Source: Clostridium sp. D33t1_170424_F3
GTDB lineage: Bacteria > Bacillota > Clostridia > Oscillospirales > Acutalibacteraceae
Direction of reading: 5' to 3'
Assembly: GCF_015667585.1 (NCBI RefSeq)
Contig: NZ_JADPEG010000002.1
Location: 62,001-126,000, forward strand
DNA length: 64,000 nucleotides
Part shown: piece by piece, positions 1-9,675 of the stretch
How the letters are laid out: each line of letters opens with the position of its first letter
How positions within the stretch are numbered: position 1 is the first letter of the stretch
Notes under the pieces: generated by a model
The model's database searches: none
What the model saw: only the letters and a program-made list of their open reading frames with translations
Told to the model about the DNA's origin: nothing
Made by a program: the position numbers and the translations under genes

Positions 1-513
1 GATCCCGGCAAGGGCACCTGCCCGGAGCTGACGATTCTGGAAAACATGGCGCTGGCGGACAACAAGGGCGGCGCTTACAACCTGCGGCGCGGCGTCAACA
101 AAAAGCGGATCGACGCCTACCGCACCCAGCTGGAACTGTTGAAGCTCGGGCTGGAGGATAAACTCAACCTCTCTGTGGGCAGCCTTTCCGGGGGACAGCG
201 GCAGGCGCTCGCGCTCCTGATCTGCACCATGACGCCCATCGACCTGCTGATTCTGGACGAACACACCGCCGCGCTGGACCCAAAATCGTCTGAAAATGTG
301 ATGCAGCTGACGGAACGCATTGTGCATGAAAAAAAGCTGACTACACTGATGGTGACGCACAATCTGAAATTTGCGATCAACTATGGTGACCGGATGATTA
401 TGATGCACCGCGGCTCCATTGTGCTGGATGCGGCAGACGAACAGAAATCCGCCCTCAGCACCCGCGACCTCACCGAAAAGTTCAACCAGATCAGCCTCGA
501 AGACGGCAACTGA
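1..513 (+). CDS. ABC transporter ATP-binding protein, C-terminal part (5' end outside window)
   Basis: The reading frame is open from base 1, so the gene begins upstream of the window and lacks its Walker A region here. The visible 170 residues carry the ABC signature LSGGQ (about residue 63 of the fragment), a Walker B segment LLILDEHTAALDP and the switch histidine in MVTHN, enough for an ATPase of an importer-type ABC system. The H in place of P/A after LDE is slightly unusual. In related clostridial operons such ATPases accompany a TrpX/ABC-sub-bind lipoprotein and a permease, but no partner is visible, so the substrate is unknown. A shared bidirectional terminator follows. Confidence 0.85.
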   Translation, partial: DPGKGTCPELTILENMALADNKGGAYNLRRGVNKKRIDAYRTQLELLKLGLEDKLNLSVGSLSGGQRQALALLICTMTPIDLLILDEHTAALDPKSSENVMQLTERIVHEKKLTTLMVTHNLKFAINYGDRMIMMHRGSIVLDAADEQKSALSTRDLTEKFNQISLEDGN

Positions 514-666
514 GTGGGGCAGACTAAGCCTGCACGCACGGCCGGTCCTTTTTGTCGCATTGAATTGGAAGTACGGCAGCGCCGGACGGAAATAGCAAAT
601 ACCTGTTTTTATCGTTTTAATATGCCCGACAATTTCTTTTGCGCAGGTTATTAAACACAATCAATT

Positions 667-715
667 GAAAAGGCGCTCCTGCGCGGCTGAATCAGCCGGC
701 AGGAGCGCCTTTTTA
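667..715. terminator. Bidirectional intrinsic terminator between the ABC ATPase gene and gapN
   Basis: A stem of about 14 bp (AGGCGCTCCTGC pairing with GCAGGAGCGCCT) is flanked by A-runs on the left and T-runs on the right, so it can end both the rightward ABC gene and the leftward gapN gene. The rest of the 514-758 gap shows nothing else clear. Confidence 0.85.
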
Positions 716-758
716 TGCTTGATTCGATTTATCCCTTCGCGCACTCGGATTTTGCCGG

Positions 759-2228
759 TTATGACAAATCTTCGTCGCGCAGGTTTACGGTGATCGCCTT
801 CGGCCTGGTCATCGCCTCGATGGAGTAGCGGATGCCCTGCGTTCCCATACCGGACGCCTTTACGCCCAGGAACGGGAAGTGATCCGGTCCGCGCTCCGTC
901 TTGTTGTTGATCTGCACAGTGCCGACTTCCAGCTGCTCCGCGATGGAAAACGCCTTGTTGATGTCGTTTGTAAAGACGGAGGACTGCAAACCGTATTCCG
1001 ACTGGTTGGCAATTTCAATCGCCTGTTCCACACTCTTCACCCGAATGACCGGTAAAATCGGCGCAAACGGTTCGATCCACGCAACCTCCATCTCCTTTGT
1101 CACGTGGTCCAGGAGCGTGGGATAGACCAGATTTTTCTCGCGCTTATTTCCGGTAAGCAGGTGAGCGCCTTTTTCCAGCGCGTCCTCAATCAGCTTCTGC
1201 GCCGACTCCGCTGCTTTTTCATCGATCAGCGGCGTAATCATGGCGCCCTCGCGCGGGTCACCGACCTTCATTTGTTCTACGCGAGTTTTCAATTTCCCCA
1301 CCAGCTGATCGGCCACCGCATCCGTTGCCAACACGCGTTTCACCGCGGTACAGCGCTGCCCGGAATAGGAAAACGCGCCGTCCGCAATGGTATTGGCTGC
1401 AAAATCGAGGTCCGCGTCCTCCAGCACAATTGCGGCGTCCTTGCCGCCCAGCTCCAGCAGCAGGGGCGTCATGCGGGCCAGGCTGGAGATATGCTGCCCG
1501 ATTTCCGTACTGCCGGTGAAATTGATGAAATCGATCCCATCCTGCGTCACAATATAGTCGCCGATCTCACTGCCGCGCCCTGTAATCGTGTTGAGTACGC
1601 CGCCCGGCAGCCCGGCGCTCTGCAAAACGTCCGCCAGGTGCAGCGCGCTGACCGCGCCCTGGGTGGCAGGCTTAAGCACCACGGTATTGCCGCCGATCAG
1701 CGCCGGGGCAATCTTGGAAACGGAGAGGTTGACCGGGTAGTTAAACGGCGAAATTGCCAGCACGGTTCCCAGCGGCACCCGGCACACAAAGGACATTTTC
1801 CGGCGCGAACCGCCGGGGAAATTTTCCCCGCTGATCGCCTGCCCCTCCATGCTTTTCCCCATGTCCGCCGTATACCGCAGCAGGTCCGCGGAACGGACGA
1901 TCTCAGACAACGCCGATTTTCGTTCCTTGGCTACCTCCATGGTCAGGATGTCCGCAATTTCCTCCGCGCGTTCTTCCAGCAGGTCTGCCGCACGGTAAAA
2001 AATTTCCGCCCGTTCATGGATGGGCCATTCCGCCCACGTTTTCCCGTGCAGCTTTGTATCCTGAATAGCCTCTGTTACCTCTTCCTTTGTCATGGCCTGT
2101 ATTTTCCCGACCAGACTGCCGTCCACGGGCGACCGGATTTCCAGCAAACGGCCCGATGCGGACTCCACCCATTCCCCGTTTAAAAGGTTCCCGTAGACGG
2201 TTTCTCCCTGTATGGTATTCTGAAACAT
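759..2228 (-). CDS. gapN: NADP-dependent non-phosphorylating glyceraldehyde-3-phosphate dehydrogenase
   Basis: 489 residues, the size of GapN-type aldehyde dehydrogenases. It would oxidise glyceraldehyde 3-phosphate directly to 3-phosphoglycerate in the cytoplasm, making NADPH and bypassing one ATP-yielding step. Visible residues: catalytic Cys293 in SGQRCTAVKR, general base Glu259 in LLLELGGKD, and Asn163 in PFNYP. All three are offset by nine from the Streptococcus mutans enzyme (Asn154, Glu250, Cys284), which supports the GapN call over a generic aldehyde dehydrogenase. The ATG at 2228 follows a purine-rich AAGGGGG site. The gene stands alone between terminators and so is probably monocistronic. 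Confidence 0.9.
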   Translation of the reverse strand: MFQNTIQGETVYGNLLNGEWVESASGRLLEIRSPVDGSLVGKIQAMTKEEVTEAIQDTKLHGKTWAEWPIHERAEIFYRAADLLEERAEEIADILTMEVAKERKSALSEIVRSADLLRYTADMGKSMEGQAISGENFPGGSRRKMSFVCRVPLGTVLAISPFNYPVNLSVSKIAPALIGGNTVVLKPATQGAVSALHLADVLQSAGLPGGVLNTITGRGSEIGDYIVTQDGIDFINFTGSTEIGQHISSLARMTPLLLELGGKDAAIVLEDADLDFAANTIADGAFSYSGQRCTAVKRVLATDAVADQLVGKLKTRVEQMKVGDPREGAMITPLIDEKAAESAQKLIEDALEKGAHLLTGNKREKNLVYPTLLDHVTKEMEVAWIEPFAPILPVIRVKSVEQAIEIANQSEYGLQSSVFTNDINKAFSIAEQLEVGTVQINNKTERGPDHFPFLGVKASGMGTQGIRYSIEAMTRPKAITVNLRDEDLS

Positions 2229-2362
2229 ATGTCAGCCCCCTTTTGATTCTCCTTCATAGTATTCTCTTTCTGGAAGGAAAATACACAAGGCTTTGCCTGC
2301 ATAAAGGGAAAACCAACCTCAGTCCCGCTATTTTCAGCATATAAAACAAGGAAACAAAGCAA

Positions 2363-2400
2363 AAAGCCTCCCATTTTCCAGCAGGGAAACGGGAGGCCTT
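2363..2400 (-). terminator. Intrinsic terminator after the DUF3006 gene
   Basis: Read leftward, a GGCCTCCC stem with a loop of about 18 nt and GGGAGGC is followed by a T-run (TTTTTGC). It closes the ygiQ / hydrolase / DUF3006 operon and separates it from gapN. Confidence 0.8.
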
Positions 2401-2403
2401 CGC

Positions 2404-2622
2404 TTATTTCCACAGGCTGTCCTGCAGTTTTTTTACCTTGGAACGGCGCGCCGCCGTCTTTTCTTCGTTGACCCGGATAGTCCCTTCCTCGTCGATCTCC
2501 AGGACCGATCCCTCCGCCGCGCCTTGCGGCAGCTCCGACGTTTCAATGGCAAAGAGTTTCTGCTCCTCGTTTTCACAAATGGCGAACGTACCTTCAAACC
2601 GGTCGATGACCAATATCCGCAC
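2404..2622 (-). CDS. DUF3006 family small protein
   Basis: 72 residues beginning MRILVIDRFEG, with the acidic middle and basic tail typical of DUF3006. I recognise the family by its conserved (I/V)DRFEG start. Members have no established function but are often next to genes for ComEC-like metallo-beta-lactamase-fold hydrolases, exactly as here, where the hydrolase lies 70 bp upstream. It is the last gene of a leftward operon with ygiQ and the hydrolase, ended by the terminator at 2363-2400. A role as partner or regulator of the hydrolase is inference from synteny only. Confidence 0.8.
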   Translation of the reverse strand: MRILVIDRFEGTFAICENEEQKLFAIETSELPQGAAEGSVLEIDEEGTIRVNEEKTAARRSKVKKLQDSLWK

Positions 2623-2692
2623 AGGAAATTCCTCCTTTATTTTTCATTTTCTCTAATCATATCGGAAATTGCGCCGCGATGCAAGAGGCGCT

Positions 2693-3610
2693 TCAGCGTT
2701 CCGTTAAGAGCTGTACTTCTTTTCCGTCGCTCAGGAAAAGCAGCGTACCGCTGACGTCCGTACGGCACACCTCGACCCCCGCCGCCTGCAGGCGGCGCAG
2801 CACCTTCACCCGGGGCAGGTTATTCCGGTCGTTGGTGACAGAGATAGCCGCATATCGCGGAGAAACCGCGTTCAGCAGTTCCTTTCCGGTGGAAGTTTCA
2901 CTGCCGTGATGGCCTACTTTCAGCACATCCGCCCTGAGATTGCAATTCTGCGCCAGGAGCGCCTCCTCTTCTTCCGACTCGGCGTCTCCCATCAGTAAAA
3001 ACGAAGTGTTTTTATACGAAACGTAAAGGATCAAAGAGCTATTATTGAGGTTTTTCGCTTCAACCTGCGGTTGAAAGACCGTGATTTCCGCTTCTCCCAG
3101 AAACAACGACTGCCCATCCGCCGGATAAACCGGCTCCATCTTCTTTTGGGCCAGCGCGTTTTTCACCGCACGGAACTCCTCCGTATCCGGCAGCAAAGAG
3201 TCGGGAAGCCTTGGACAAAAGTACGTCCCCACAGAAAAGTCCTCCAGCACACCGGCCAAACCGCCAATGTGATCGGCGTCCGGATGGCTGTTGACCACAT
3301 ACCGGAGGGAGTCCCAGCCGCGCCGACGAAGGTAACGGGCAACCTCCTCCCCGCGGTCTGCCGTGCCGCCGTCCACCAGCATCGCCTCCCCGCCGCATTC
3401 CAGCAGGAGGCTGTCCGCCTTGCCGACCTCCAGCACATGCAGAGAGAAAGGCACGTCATCCGCGGCGTCGGAAAAATCGTTTAGGCCACAAAGCTTTCCC
3501 AGCCTGTGCCAGCTCCCCGCTGAGGCCGGAATGCACGCGCAGACCAGCACCAGTACGGCGAGAACAACCAGCCCGGGGCGCAGCGCGGTTTTCTGCAAGT
3601 CTCCGTGCAT
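2693..3610 (-). CDS. ComEC/Rec2-like metallo-beta-lactamase-fold hydrolase, membrane-anchored or secreted
   Basis: 305 residues from the ATG at 3610, which lies two bases after the ygiQ stop codon; the open frame continues upstream but would run into ygiQ. Residues 11-31 form a hydrophobic export segment. The metal-binding motif SHPDADH (His109, Asp111, Asp113, His114) and GHHGSETST further on are those of the stand-alone ComEC-like hydrolase domain, which is extracellular in other Firmicutes and sometimes linked to nucleic-acid degradation. Nothing shows the substrate. It is translationally coupled to ygiQ and followed by a DUF3006 gene, its usual neighbour. Confidence 0.87.
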   Translation of the reverse strand: MHGDLQKTALRPGLVVLAVLVLVCACIPASAGSWHRLGKLCGLNDFSDAADDVPFSLHVLEVGKADSLLLECGGEAMLVDGGTADRGEEVARYLRRRGWDSLRYVVNSHPDADHIGGLAGVLEDFSVGTYFCPRLPDSLLPDTEEFRAVKNALAQKKMEPVYPADGQSLFLGEAEITVFQPQVEAKNLNNSSLILYVSYKNTSFLLMGDAESEEEEALLAQNCNLRADVLKVGHHGSETSTGKELLNAVSPRYAAISVTNDRNNLPRVKVLRRLQAAGVEVCRTDVSGTLLFLSDGKEVQLLTER

Positions 3611-3612
3611 AA

Positions 3613-5490
3613 TTATTTTCTCTTTCTTACGGCGGGCTTGCCGCGCTTCTGCGGCTTCTTCCGGTGATTTCTGTCCGGCGCTTCCCTTTTTGCACCGGGA
3701 ACCGTTCCCCATACCAGACAGTTTTCCCCCTTGCCGATCAGGTCCGTACGTCCCGCCAGCTTCAACGCCTCAATCACCAACGGTTTGTTCTTTGGAATAA
3801 AATACTGCATCAGCGCGCGCTGCATGGCCTTTTCTTTGTTGTCGCGCGGCACATAGACTTCTTTCATCGTGTACGGGTCCAGTCCCGTATAAAACATGCA
3901 GGTGGAAATGGTGCCGGGCGTTGGGTAAAAGTCCTGCACCTGCTCCGGGTGCAGGCGGTTTTTCTTGATGAACAGCGCCAGTTCCACCGCGTCCTGCAGC
4001 GTACTCCCCGGATGGGAGGACATCAGGTATGGCACCAGATACTGTTCCTTACCGGCCTCCCTGGTCAGCTTGAAAAAGCGCTTTTGGAACGCAAGATACG
4101 TTTCGATATGCGGCTTGCCCATGCAGTCCAGCACGCGCGCGGTGCAGTGCTCCGGCGCGACCTTCAGCTGCCCGCTGACGTGATGCTCCACCAGTTCCCG
4201 GAAAAAAGCGTCGTCCTTTTCTTCCATCAGATAATCAAACCGGATGCCGGAACGGATAAACACCTTCTTCACTTTGGGCAGAGAGCGCAGTTTGCGCAGC
4301 ATGTCGAGGTATTCGCTGTGGTCCACCTGTAAAGCCGGGCAGGCCTTCGGCGCAAGACATTTTTTACCCGGACAAAGCCCCTGGGTTTCCTGCTTTTTGC
4401 AGGACGGCTGGCGGAAGTTCGCCGTCGGGCCGCCCACGTCGTGGATATATCCTTTAAAATGTGGGTTCGCGGTCAGAAGCTTTGCCTCGCGCAGAACGGA
4501 TTCCTCACTGCGCACGGTGACCGCGCGCCCCTGATGGAACGCAATGGAGCAGAAATTACACGCCCCAAAGCAGCCGCGGTTATGCGTGATGGAGAACTCC
4601 ACCTCCTGAATCGCGGGAACCCCGCCCAGCTTTTCATAGCTGGGATGATACGTGCGCTCATAGGGCAGCTCGTAGACCGCGTCCAGCTCCTCCTGCGTCA
4701 GCGGCGCCATCGGCGGATTCTGCACCAATATCCGGTCCTCATGGCGCTGAATCACCCTTTTTCCGCGTACGGCGTCCTGCTCATCCTGCTGTTTCCGGCA
4801 GGAGACCGCGTATTCCCGCTTATTTGTGCTGACCTGCTCAAAAGAGGGGCATTCCACCGCCGGGCCGGGCCGGTATTCCCTGGTGGGGACCAGATAACAG
4901 GTGCCGCGCACATCGGTGATGCTTTGGATCGGCTCCCCGTCCAGCAAGCGCCCGGCGATCTCAACGGCCTGCTTTTCTCCCATCCCGTAGGAAAGCAGGT
5001 CCGCGCCGGACTCAACCAGAATCGAAGGGCGCACCCGGTCGTCCCAATAGTCGTAGTGGGCAAACCGGCGCAGGGAGGCTTCCAGCCCAGCGATGATTAC
5101 CGGCGTGTCCGGATACAGCTCCTTCAGCTTCTGCGTGTAGACGATGGTCGCGCGGTCCGGGCGCAGGCCGGGCTTGCTTCCCGGCGAATAGGCGTCCGTT
5201 TTCCGGCGGTTTTTGGCAACGGTATAGTGTGCCACCATGGAATCAATGTTTCCGGCGTTGACCAGAAAGGCCAGTTTCGGCATGCCGAAACGGCGGAAAT
5301 CCTCGTCCGTACGCCAGTTGGGCTGGGACAGGATCGCCACGCGGTATCCGTAGCTTTCCAGCACACGCGAAATGATCGCTGTGCCAAAGGTCGGGTGGTC
5401 AACATAGGCGTCGCCTGTCACCAGTACAAAATCCGGCGCATCCCAGCCGCGCTGCTCCATCTCTTCTTTTGTGATCGGTAAAAAAGCCAT
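3613..5490 (-). CDS. YgiQ family radical SAM protein
   Basis: 625 residues with the full YgiQ architecture: an N-terminal region with [10 protein letters not shown], a central radical SAM core with Cys307, Cys311 and Cys314 in GCFGACNFC, further cysteines around residues 370-400 (CKKQ, CPGKKC, KACPAL), and a lysine/arginine-rich tail. Radical SAM enzymes bind a [4Fe-4S] cluster and cleave S-adenosylmethionine; the YgiQ substrate is not known. The ATG at 5490 opens the operon. Coupling to the ComEC-like hydrolase is odd and may just reflect genome compaction. Confidence 0.9.
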   Translation of the reverse strand: MAFLPITKEEMEQRGWDAPDFVLVTGDAYVDHPTFGTAIISRVLESYGYRVAILSQPNWRTDEDFRRFGMPKLAFLVNAGNIDSMVAHYTVAKNRRKTDAYSPGSKPGLRPDRATIVYTQKLKELYPDTPVIIAGLEASLRRFAHYDYWDDRVRPSILVESGADLLSYGMGEKQAVEIAGRLLDGEPIQSITDVRGTCYLVPTREYRPGPAVECPSFEQVSTNKREYAVSCRKQQDEQDAVRGKRVIQRHEDRILVQNPPMAPLTQEELDAVYELPYERTYHPSYEKLGGVPAIQEVEFSITHNRGCFGACNFCSIAFHQGRAVTVRSEESVLREAKLLTANPHFKGYIHDVGGPTANFRQPSCKKQETQGLCPGKKCLAPKACPALQVDHSEYLDMLRKLRSLPKVKKVFIRSGIRFDYLMEEKDDAFFRELVEHHVSGQLKVAPEHCTARVLDCMGKPHIETYLAFQKRFFKLTREAGKEQYLVPYLMSSHPGSTLQDAVELALFIKKNRLHPEQVQDFYPTPGTISTCMFYTGLDPYTMKEVYVPRDNKEKAMQRALMQYFIPKNKPLVIEALKLAGRTDLIGKGENCLVWGTVPGAKREAPDRNHRKKPQKRGKPAVRKRK

Positions 5491-5514
5491 ATCTATTCCC
5501 CTGTTAACAAAATA

Positions 5515-5647
5515 GGGGGTTGTATCACGATTCGCTGAACCCCCACAAAGATTGGCTGAATTGACGATTCTCCCCCGCCTTTGGCGGAGGAGAATCCCTC
5601 TGATCCAGCCGGAATTTCGCGCAAACCATATTGTGATACAGACCCCG
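5515..5647. repeat. Large imperfect palindrome, MITE-like element between ftsK and ygiQ
   Basis: The gap of about 130 bp folds almost entirely on itself. The ends carry TGTATCAC (5521-5528) and its complement GTGATACA (5633-5640), flanked by GGGG/CCCC. The centre is a strong hairpin (5567-5595, ATTCTCC...GGAGAAT with CCGCC/GGCGG). Intermediate arms match partly (GGCTGAAT against the complement GGCTGGAT). It may serve as the ftsK terminator, or be a small non-autonomous mobile element. No target duplication is clear. Confidence 0.55.
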
Positions 5648-5659
5648 GTTCTTTAAACA

Positions 5660-8263
5660 TCAGCCCTGCTGGCTGTTTTGTTCATCGTTGACACGCATGC
5701 TCATCTCCAGCCACTGCTGGTAGGTAATCAGCACCTGGCGCGGCTTGCTGCCTTCGTGCGGACCGACAATCCCCATCTGCTCCATCTCATCGATCAACCT
5801 GCCCGCGCGTGCATAGCCCAGGCGGAGACGGCGCTGCAAAAGGGACGTGGACGCCTGGCCGGCCTCCACCACGCATTTGATCGCCTCCTGCATCATCGGA
5901 TCCGTATCGGAAGTGTCCGTGTCCGCGCCGCTGCTGCTCTTTTCCGCCACGGCGTTCTTTTCGATTTCCTCCACAATGCCCTGGTCGTAACCCGGCTCCT
6001 GTGATTTCTTTACAAAACTGACGACGCTTTCAATCTCGCTGTCGCTGACAAAGCAGCCCTGAATCCGGATCGGTTTGGGCGAACCCACCGGGGAGAACAG
6101 CATATCGCCGCGCCCCAGCAGCTTTTCAGCGCCGCCCATATCGAGAATCGTGCGGGAATCCACCTGGGACGAAACCGCAAACGCGATACGGCTGGGAATG
6201 TTGGCCTTGATAATACCCGTAATGACGTCCACGGACGGACGCTGCGTCGCAATGACCAGATGCATACCGGCAGCGCGCGCCATCTGTGCCAGACGGCAGA
6301 TGGAATCCTCCACCTCGTTTGGCGCGGCCATCATCAGGTCCGCCAGCTCGTCGATGATAATGACGATCTGCGGCATATGCTGCATCGGCTGCCCGTCCTC
6401 CGTCTGGTAGCCGCAGGAGGAAGCAAGACGATTATACGCCGCCAGATCGCGCACATTGTTTTCCGCAAAAATTTTATAGCGCTTGAGCATCTCCGTCACG
6501 GCCCAGCTCAGCGCGCCCGCCGCTTTGCGCGGATCGGTCACCACCGGGACCAGCAATTGCGGGATGCCGTTGTAAATACCCAGCTCCACAACCTTTGGGT
6601 CGATCATCAAAAAGCGGACCTCGTCCGGCGTGGATTTATACAATAAACTGACAATCAATGAGTTGATGCAGACCGATTTACCGGAACCGGTGGAACCGGC
6701 AATCAGCAGATGGGGCATCTTTGCCAGATCCGCCGTGGCGATTGCGCCCGCAATGTCGCGGCCCAGCACGACGGTCAGGCGGCTTTTGCTGGTGGCAAAC
6801 GCATTGGATTCGATCAGTTCGCGCATGCGCACCACGCTGACCTTCTGGTTCGGCACCTCGATGCCCACGGCGGCCTTACCGGGAATCGGCGCCTCGATAC
6901 GCACGCCGGAAGCCGCGAGGTTCATCGCAATATCGTCCGCCAGATTGGTGATCTTACTGATTTTGACGCCCGACGCGGGCTGTAATTCATAGCGGGTGAC
7001 CGCCGGGCCGCGGGATATATCCAGAATTTTTGTCTGCACGCCGAAGCTCTTGAGCGCTTCAACCAGACGCTTTCCGTTTGTCTGCAATTCATTTGCAATT
7101 TCTGACTCGTCCACCGCTTTGGAAACCTCCAGCATGGAAGCAGGCGGGAAATGATAGTCCCCGTCCATCGGCGGCTCGTCCAGCATGGTAAGTTGAATTT
7201 CCGGGGCGGGCTTGGCTGGTTCCGGTGGCTTTTTCTCCGTCATTTTGCGGATAAACGCGGCAGCGGCTTCCGTGGAACCGGAGGGGTCCTTGACCGGCTC
7301 CACCGCCGATTCCGTCGGCTGCAAACCGATCGGTTTACTGAGCGCTTCTGCGGTTTCCGCCGGGTTCGGTTTCGGCTTCTCTTTATTGAGCACCGGATCC
7401 GGCGTGCTGAACACCTTCTCCAGCTTTTCCAGCTTCTCATTTTTAACCGGCTTGGCCGACTTCACCGGATGCGCGGGCAGCCTGTTTTCGTCCTCCGCAT
7501 CCAGCGCGATGTCGATGGGATCCTGCCGGTTCCGCTCCATCTGCCAGCGTTCCCGCGCCTCGCCGATGTTGCTGGCGACCGCCTCCGCCGGCTTGGTCAC
7601 CGCACGGAACAGCTGTACCAGGCTGGTGCCGGTCAGAATCATCACCGCCACAAACAGAAGCAGAACGATCACGATCCGCGCGCCGACGCTCCCAAGCGCA
7701 GCCACCAGGGGAATGCCGATCAGCCCGCTGACCAGCCCTGCGCCGCTGCGGGAAATGCCCTCGCCGTACAACTTTCCCAGCTCCTGAAAATAGGACACAC
7801 CCTCGGCGGAATGCTCCGCAAAGATGTAAAAGGCGGCGCACACCAGCACGATGATGCCCACCATCAGGCCAACCCGGCCCCGCATCCGGCTGCTCTTTCG
7901 TTCAAAGGCCGTAACGACCGATATGTACAGCAGCAGGACCGGCCACAGGATGGAACAGGTGCCAAACAGGCCCATCAAAACGCTGTGCAGCCAGAACCAG
8001 ACATGGTCGCCTTCAATCAGCACCAGGCACGCCATGAAGATAGACAAAGCAAACAGCAGAATTGCAACAATCTGGTTGCGCTGCTTTGCTTCCTCCGCGC
8101 GTTTCGCTTCCCGCTCCTCCTTGGTGAGCTTTGGTTCCTGCGCGCGCCGGTTGGCAGCGCGCTGCTTTTCCGCCTGGCGGCGGGCCTTCGGATCGGCCGC
8201 CGCCCGTTTGGGAGGGGCCTTCTTTTTGGGGCTTTGCGTTTGTTTTTCGTACTTTCCAGCCAC
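5660..8263 (-). CDS. ftsK: FtsK/SpoIIIE family DNA translocase
   Basis: 867 residues from a GTG at 8263 preceded by AGGTGAT; an upstream in-frame ATG at 8317 has no ribosome site. The protein has a basic N-terminus, membrane segments between about residues 63 and 215, a charged Pro/Glu/Lys linker, the RecA-like motor with Walker A GSTGSGKS near residue 521 and Walker [11 protein letters not shown], and a C-terminal winged-helix gamma domain that recognises chromosome orientation sequences. It pumps DNA at the division or sporulation septum. The tepA-like gene directly upstream mirrors Bacillus subtilis tepA-spoIIIE, so this copy may be the sporulation translocase. Confidence 0.93.
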   Translation of the reverse strand: MAGKYEKQTQSPKKKAPPKRAAADPKARRQAEKQRAANRRAQEPKLTKEEREAKRAEEAKQRNQIVAILLFALSIFMACLVLIEGDHVWFWLHSVLMGLFGTCSILWPVLLLYISVVTAFERKSSRMRGRVGLMVGIIVLVCAAFYIFAEHSAEGVSYFQELGKLYGEGISRSGAGLVSGLIGIPLVAALGSVGARIVIVLLLFVAVMILTGTSLVQLFRAVTKPAEAVASNIGEARERWQMERNRQDPIDIALDAEDENRLPAHPVKSAKPVKNEKLEKLEKVFSTPDPVLNKEKPKPNPAETAEALSKPIGLQPTESAVEPVKDPSGSTEAAAAFIRKMTEKKPPEPAKPAPEIQLTMLDEPPMDGDYHFPPASMLEVSKAVDESEIANELQTNGKRLVEALKSFGVQTKILDISRGPAVTRYELQPASGVKISKITNLADDIAMNLAASGVRIEAPIPGKAAVGIEVPNQKVSVVRMRELIESNAFATSKSRLTVVLGRDIAGAIATADLAKMPHLLIAGSTGSGKSVCINSLIVSLLYKSTPDEVRFLMIDPKVVELGIYNGIPQLLVPVVTDPRKAAGALSWAVTEMLKRYKIFAENNVRDLAAYNRLASSCGYQTEDGQPMQHMPQIVIIIDELADLMMAAPNEVEDSICRLAQMARAAGMHLVIATQRPSVDVITGIIKANIPSRIAFAVSSQVDSRTILDMGGAEKLLGRGDMLFSPVGSPKPIRIQGCFVSDSEIESVVSFVKKSQEPGYDQGIVEEIEKNAVAEKSSSGADTDTSDTDPMMQEAIKCVVEAGQASTSLLQRRLRLGYARAGRLIDEMEQMGIVGPHEGSKPRQVLITYQQWLEMSMRVNDEQNSQQG

Positions 8264-8323
8264 TTTATCACCTGATTTCAAGCGGTAAACGCTTGTATAA
8301 ATTTTTAAAATCCGCAAATTATG

Positions 8324-8346
8324 TAAAAGCGCGGCGAACCGCGCTT
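8324..8346 (-). terminator. Hairpin after the tepA-like gene
   Basis: AAGCGCGG (8327-8334) pairs perfectly with CCGCGCTT (8339-8346) around a four-base loop. Read leftward it is followed by TTTTAC, a weak intrinsic terminator that may allow partial read-through into ftsK. Confidence 0.6.
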
Positions 8347-8379
8347 ATCAACTGTTTTCTTCCGCCGCAAAGCTTTATT

Positions 8380-9201
8380 TTACGCTTTCTTGCCGGTTTT
8401 CTTTGTCGATTTGGCGGGCTTTTTTGCCGCCTTCTTGTCCTTGTCGATCATCTTATACAGACAGTCGATCGCATCGGACAGGCTGCCCAGCGAATCGATC
8501 AGCCCTTCCCGCACGGCGTCCGGGCCGTCCAGCACGGTGCCAACGTCCATCACCAGCTCCTCCGTGTTCATCGCAAGGTCGTAAAACCGCTGCGGCGTGA
8601 TGTGGGAATTGTCCGTGACAAACTGCGTGATCCGCTCCTGCATGCGCTGAAAATACTCCAGCGTCTGCGGCACGCCGAGCATCAGGCCGTTCATCCGCAC
8701 CGGATGAATGGTCATGGTCGCGCTTGACGCGATGAATGAATGCTTGGCTGCGACCGCGAGCGGCACGCCGATGGAATGCCCGCCGCCCAGCACCAGGGAA
8801 ACCGTGGGCTTTTTCATTCCGGCCACCAGCTCCGCGAGGGCGAGGCCCGCCTCCACATCGCCGCCCACCGTGTTCAGGATGATCAGAAGGCCGTCGATGC
8901 GCGGTTCTTCCTCAATTGCCACCAGCTGCGGGATCACATGCTCATATTTTGTGGTCTTGTTCTGTGACGGCAAAACGTTATGTCCTTCGATTTGCCCGAT
9001 GATGGTCAGGCAGTGGATCATGTGGCGCCCGTCGCCCGTGATCACCGAACCGGTGTCTACAATCTGCTCCGTTTGCCGCCGCTCTTCTTCGCGCGCGTCG
9101 TTTTGCTCTTTATTTTCTCCGCTGTCATTGCTATCATTATTGCTTGCCGGCGGAACGATAGAATACCGCGCGGCACGCATGGCAGAATACATTTTGTCCA
9201 A
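8380..9201 (-). CDS. tepA: ClpP-fold serine protease of the TepA/YmfB type
   Basis: 273 residues from a TTG at 9201, seven bases after AGGAGG. A GTG at 9210 overlaps that site and an ATG at 9192 lies too far downstream. After a polar, acidic N-terminal stretch comes a ClpP/crotonase-like core with [17 protein letters not shown] and a [14 protein letters not shown] segment where ClpP has its nucleophile elbow, then a lysine-rich tail. Bacillus TepA degrades small acid-soluble spore proteins during germination and sits next to spoIIIE, as here. Its expected promoter (9487-9515) places two copies of the 90-bp repeat in its leader RNA. Confidence 0.85.
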   Translation of the reverse strand: MDKMYSAMRAARYSIVPPASNNDSNDSGENKEQNDAREEERRQTEQIVDTGSVITGDGRHMIHCLTIIGQIEGHNVLPSQNKTTKYEHVIPQLVAIEEEPRIDGLLIILNTVGGDVEAGLALAELVAGMKKPTVSLVLGGGHSIGVPLAVAAKHSFIASSATMTIHPVRMNGLMLGVPQTLEYFQRMQERITQFVTDNSHITPQRFYDLAMNTEELVMDVGTVLDGPDAVREGLIDSLGSLSDAIDCLYKMIDKDKKAAKKPAKSTKKTGKKA

Positions 9202-9312
9202 ATTTGCCACCTCCTACCGCATTAGTGTGCCGGGGAAACCGCTGTTCATACGCGGTTCCTGCACAAAAATTGCCGTACAGGCGCAAGTTATCCTAATTTG
9301 TATGTATGATAC

Positions 9313-9492
9313 GATTAAAGAGACGCAGCCTCCGTCACAATGGAACAATGTTCTCTCAGGCGTCAAAATCTCTGATTTTGTTTACGCCGTGAGGTTATTA
9401 TTCCATTAAGAGGCGTAGCCTCCAACATAACGGAACAATGTTCTCCCAGCCGTCGGAAGCTCTGCTTCCGTTAACGGCGTGAGGTTATTATA
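9313..9492 (-). repeat. Two tandem 90-bp hairpin repeats in the tepA leader
   Basis: Units 9403-9492 and 9313-9402 have an exact 90-bp period. Read in the tepA direction, each starts with an AT-rich (T/A)AT(A/T)AT-AACCTCACG block. It then carries a hairpin, a small GAACAATGTTC-type palindrome and a GAGGC(N3)GCCTC-type hairpin. The main hairpin differs in sequence between the units, but both arms change together. The same repeat lies at 35284-35430 ahead of rnhA, again in the sense direction. Confidence 0.85.
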
Positions 9493-9515
9493 CCATCATT
9501 TACAATGTCCATCAA
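9487..9515 (-). promoter_or_regulatory. Sigma-A-type promoter for tepA-ftsK
   Basis: On the minus strand TTGATG (9515-9510), a 17-bp spacer and TATAAT (9492-9487). The -10 hexamer is the first element of the repeat unit, so the repeat family may carry promoter parts. The leader would be about 280 nt long. Confidence 0.55.
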
Positions 9516-9574
9516 GTGTGCAGCAAACGTCTGTTTTTCCTGCATAATCCGCGCTTACAATTCCTGTGAATATA

Positions 9575-9603
9575 TTGACAATCTGAGCAAATTGACCGAT
9601 AAT
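9575..9603 (+). promoter_or_regulatory. Sigma-A-type promoter for aconitase
   Basis: Consensus TTGACA (9575-9580), a 17-bp spacer and GATAAT (9598-9603), about 70 bp before the aconitase start codon. It is divergent from the tepA promoter. Confidence 0.65.
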
Positions 9604-9675
9604 AGGAATAATAAAAATCTGATTGGAACGATAAGGATCGGAGATCGGACAAGAATGAATGGAGGAACGATCAGT

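Noticed and set aside
5494..5506. Rex half-site (TGTTAACAA) before ygiQ
   Set aside because: Only one arm of the palindrome is present and it lies next to the start codon without a promoter.
9313..9492. CRISPR array
   Set aside because: Units are 90 bp, directly abutting and without spacers of constant length; two units only and no cas genes.
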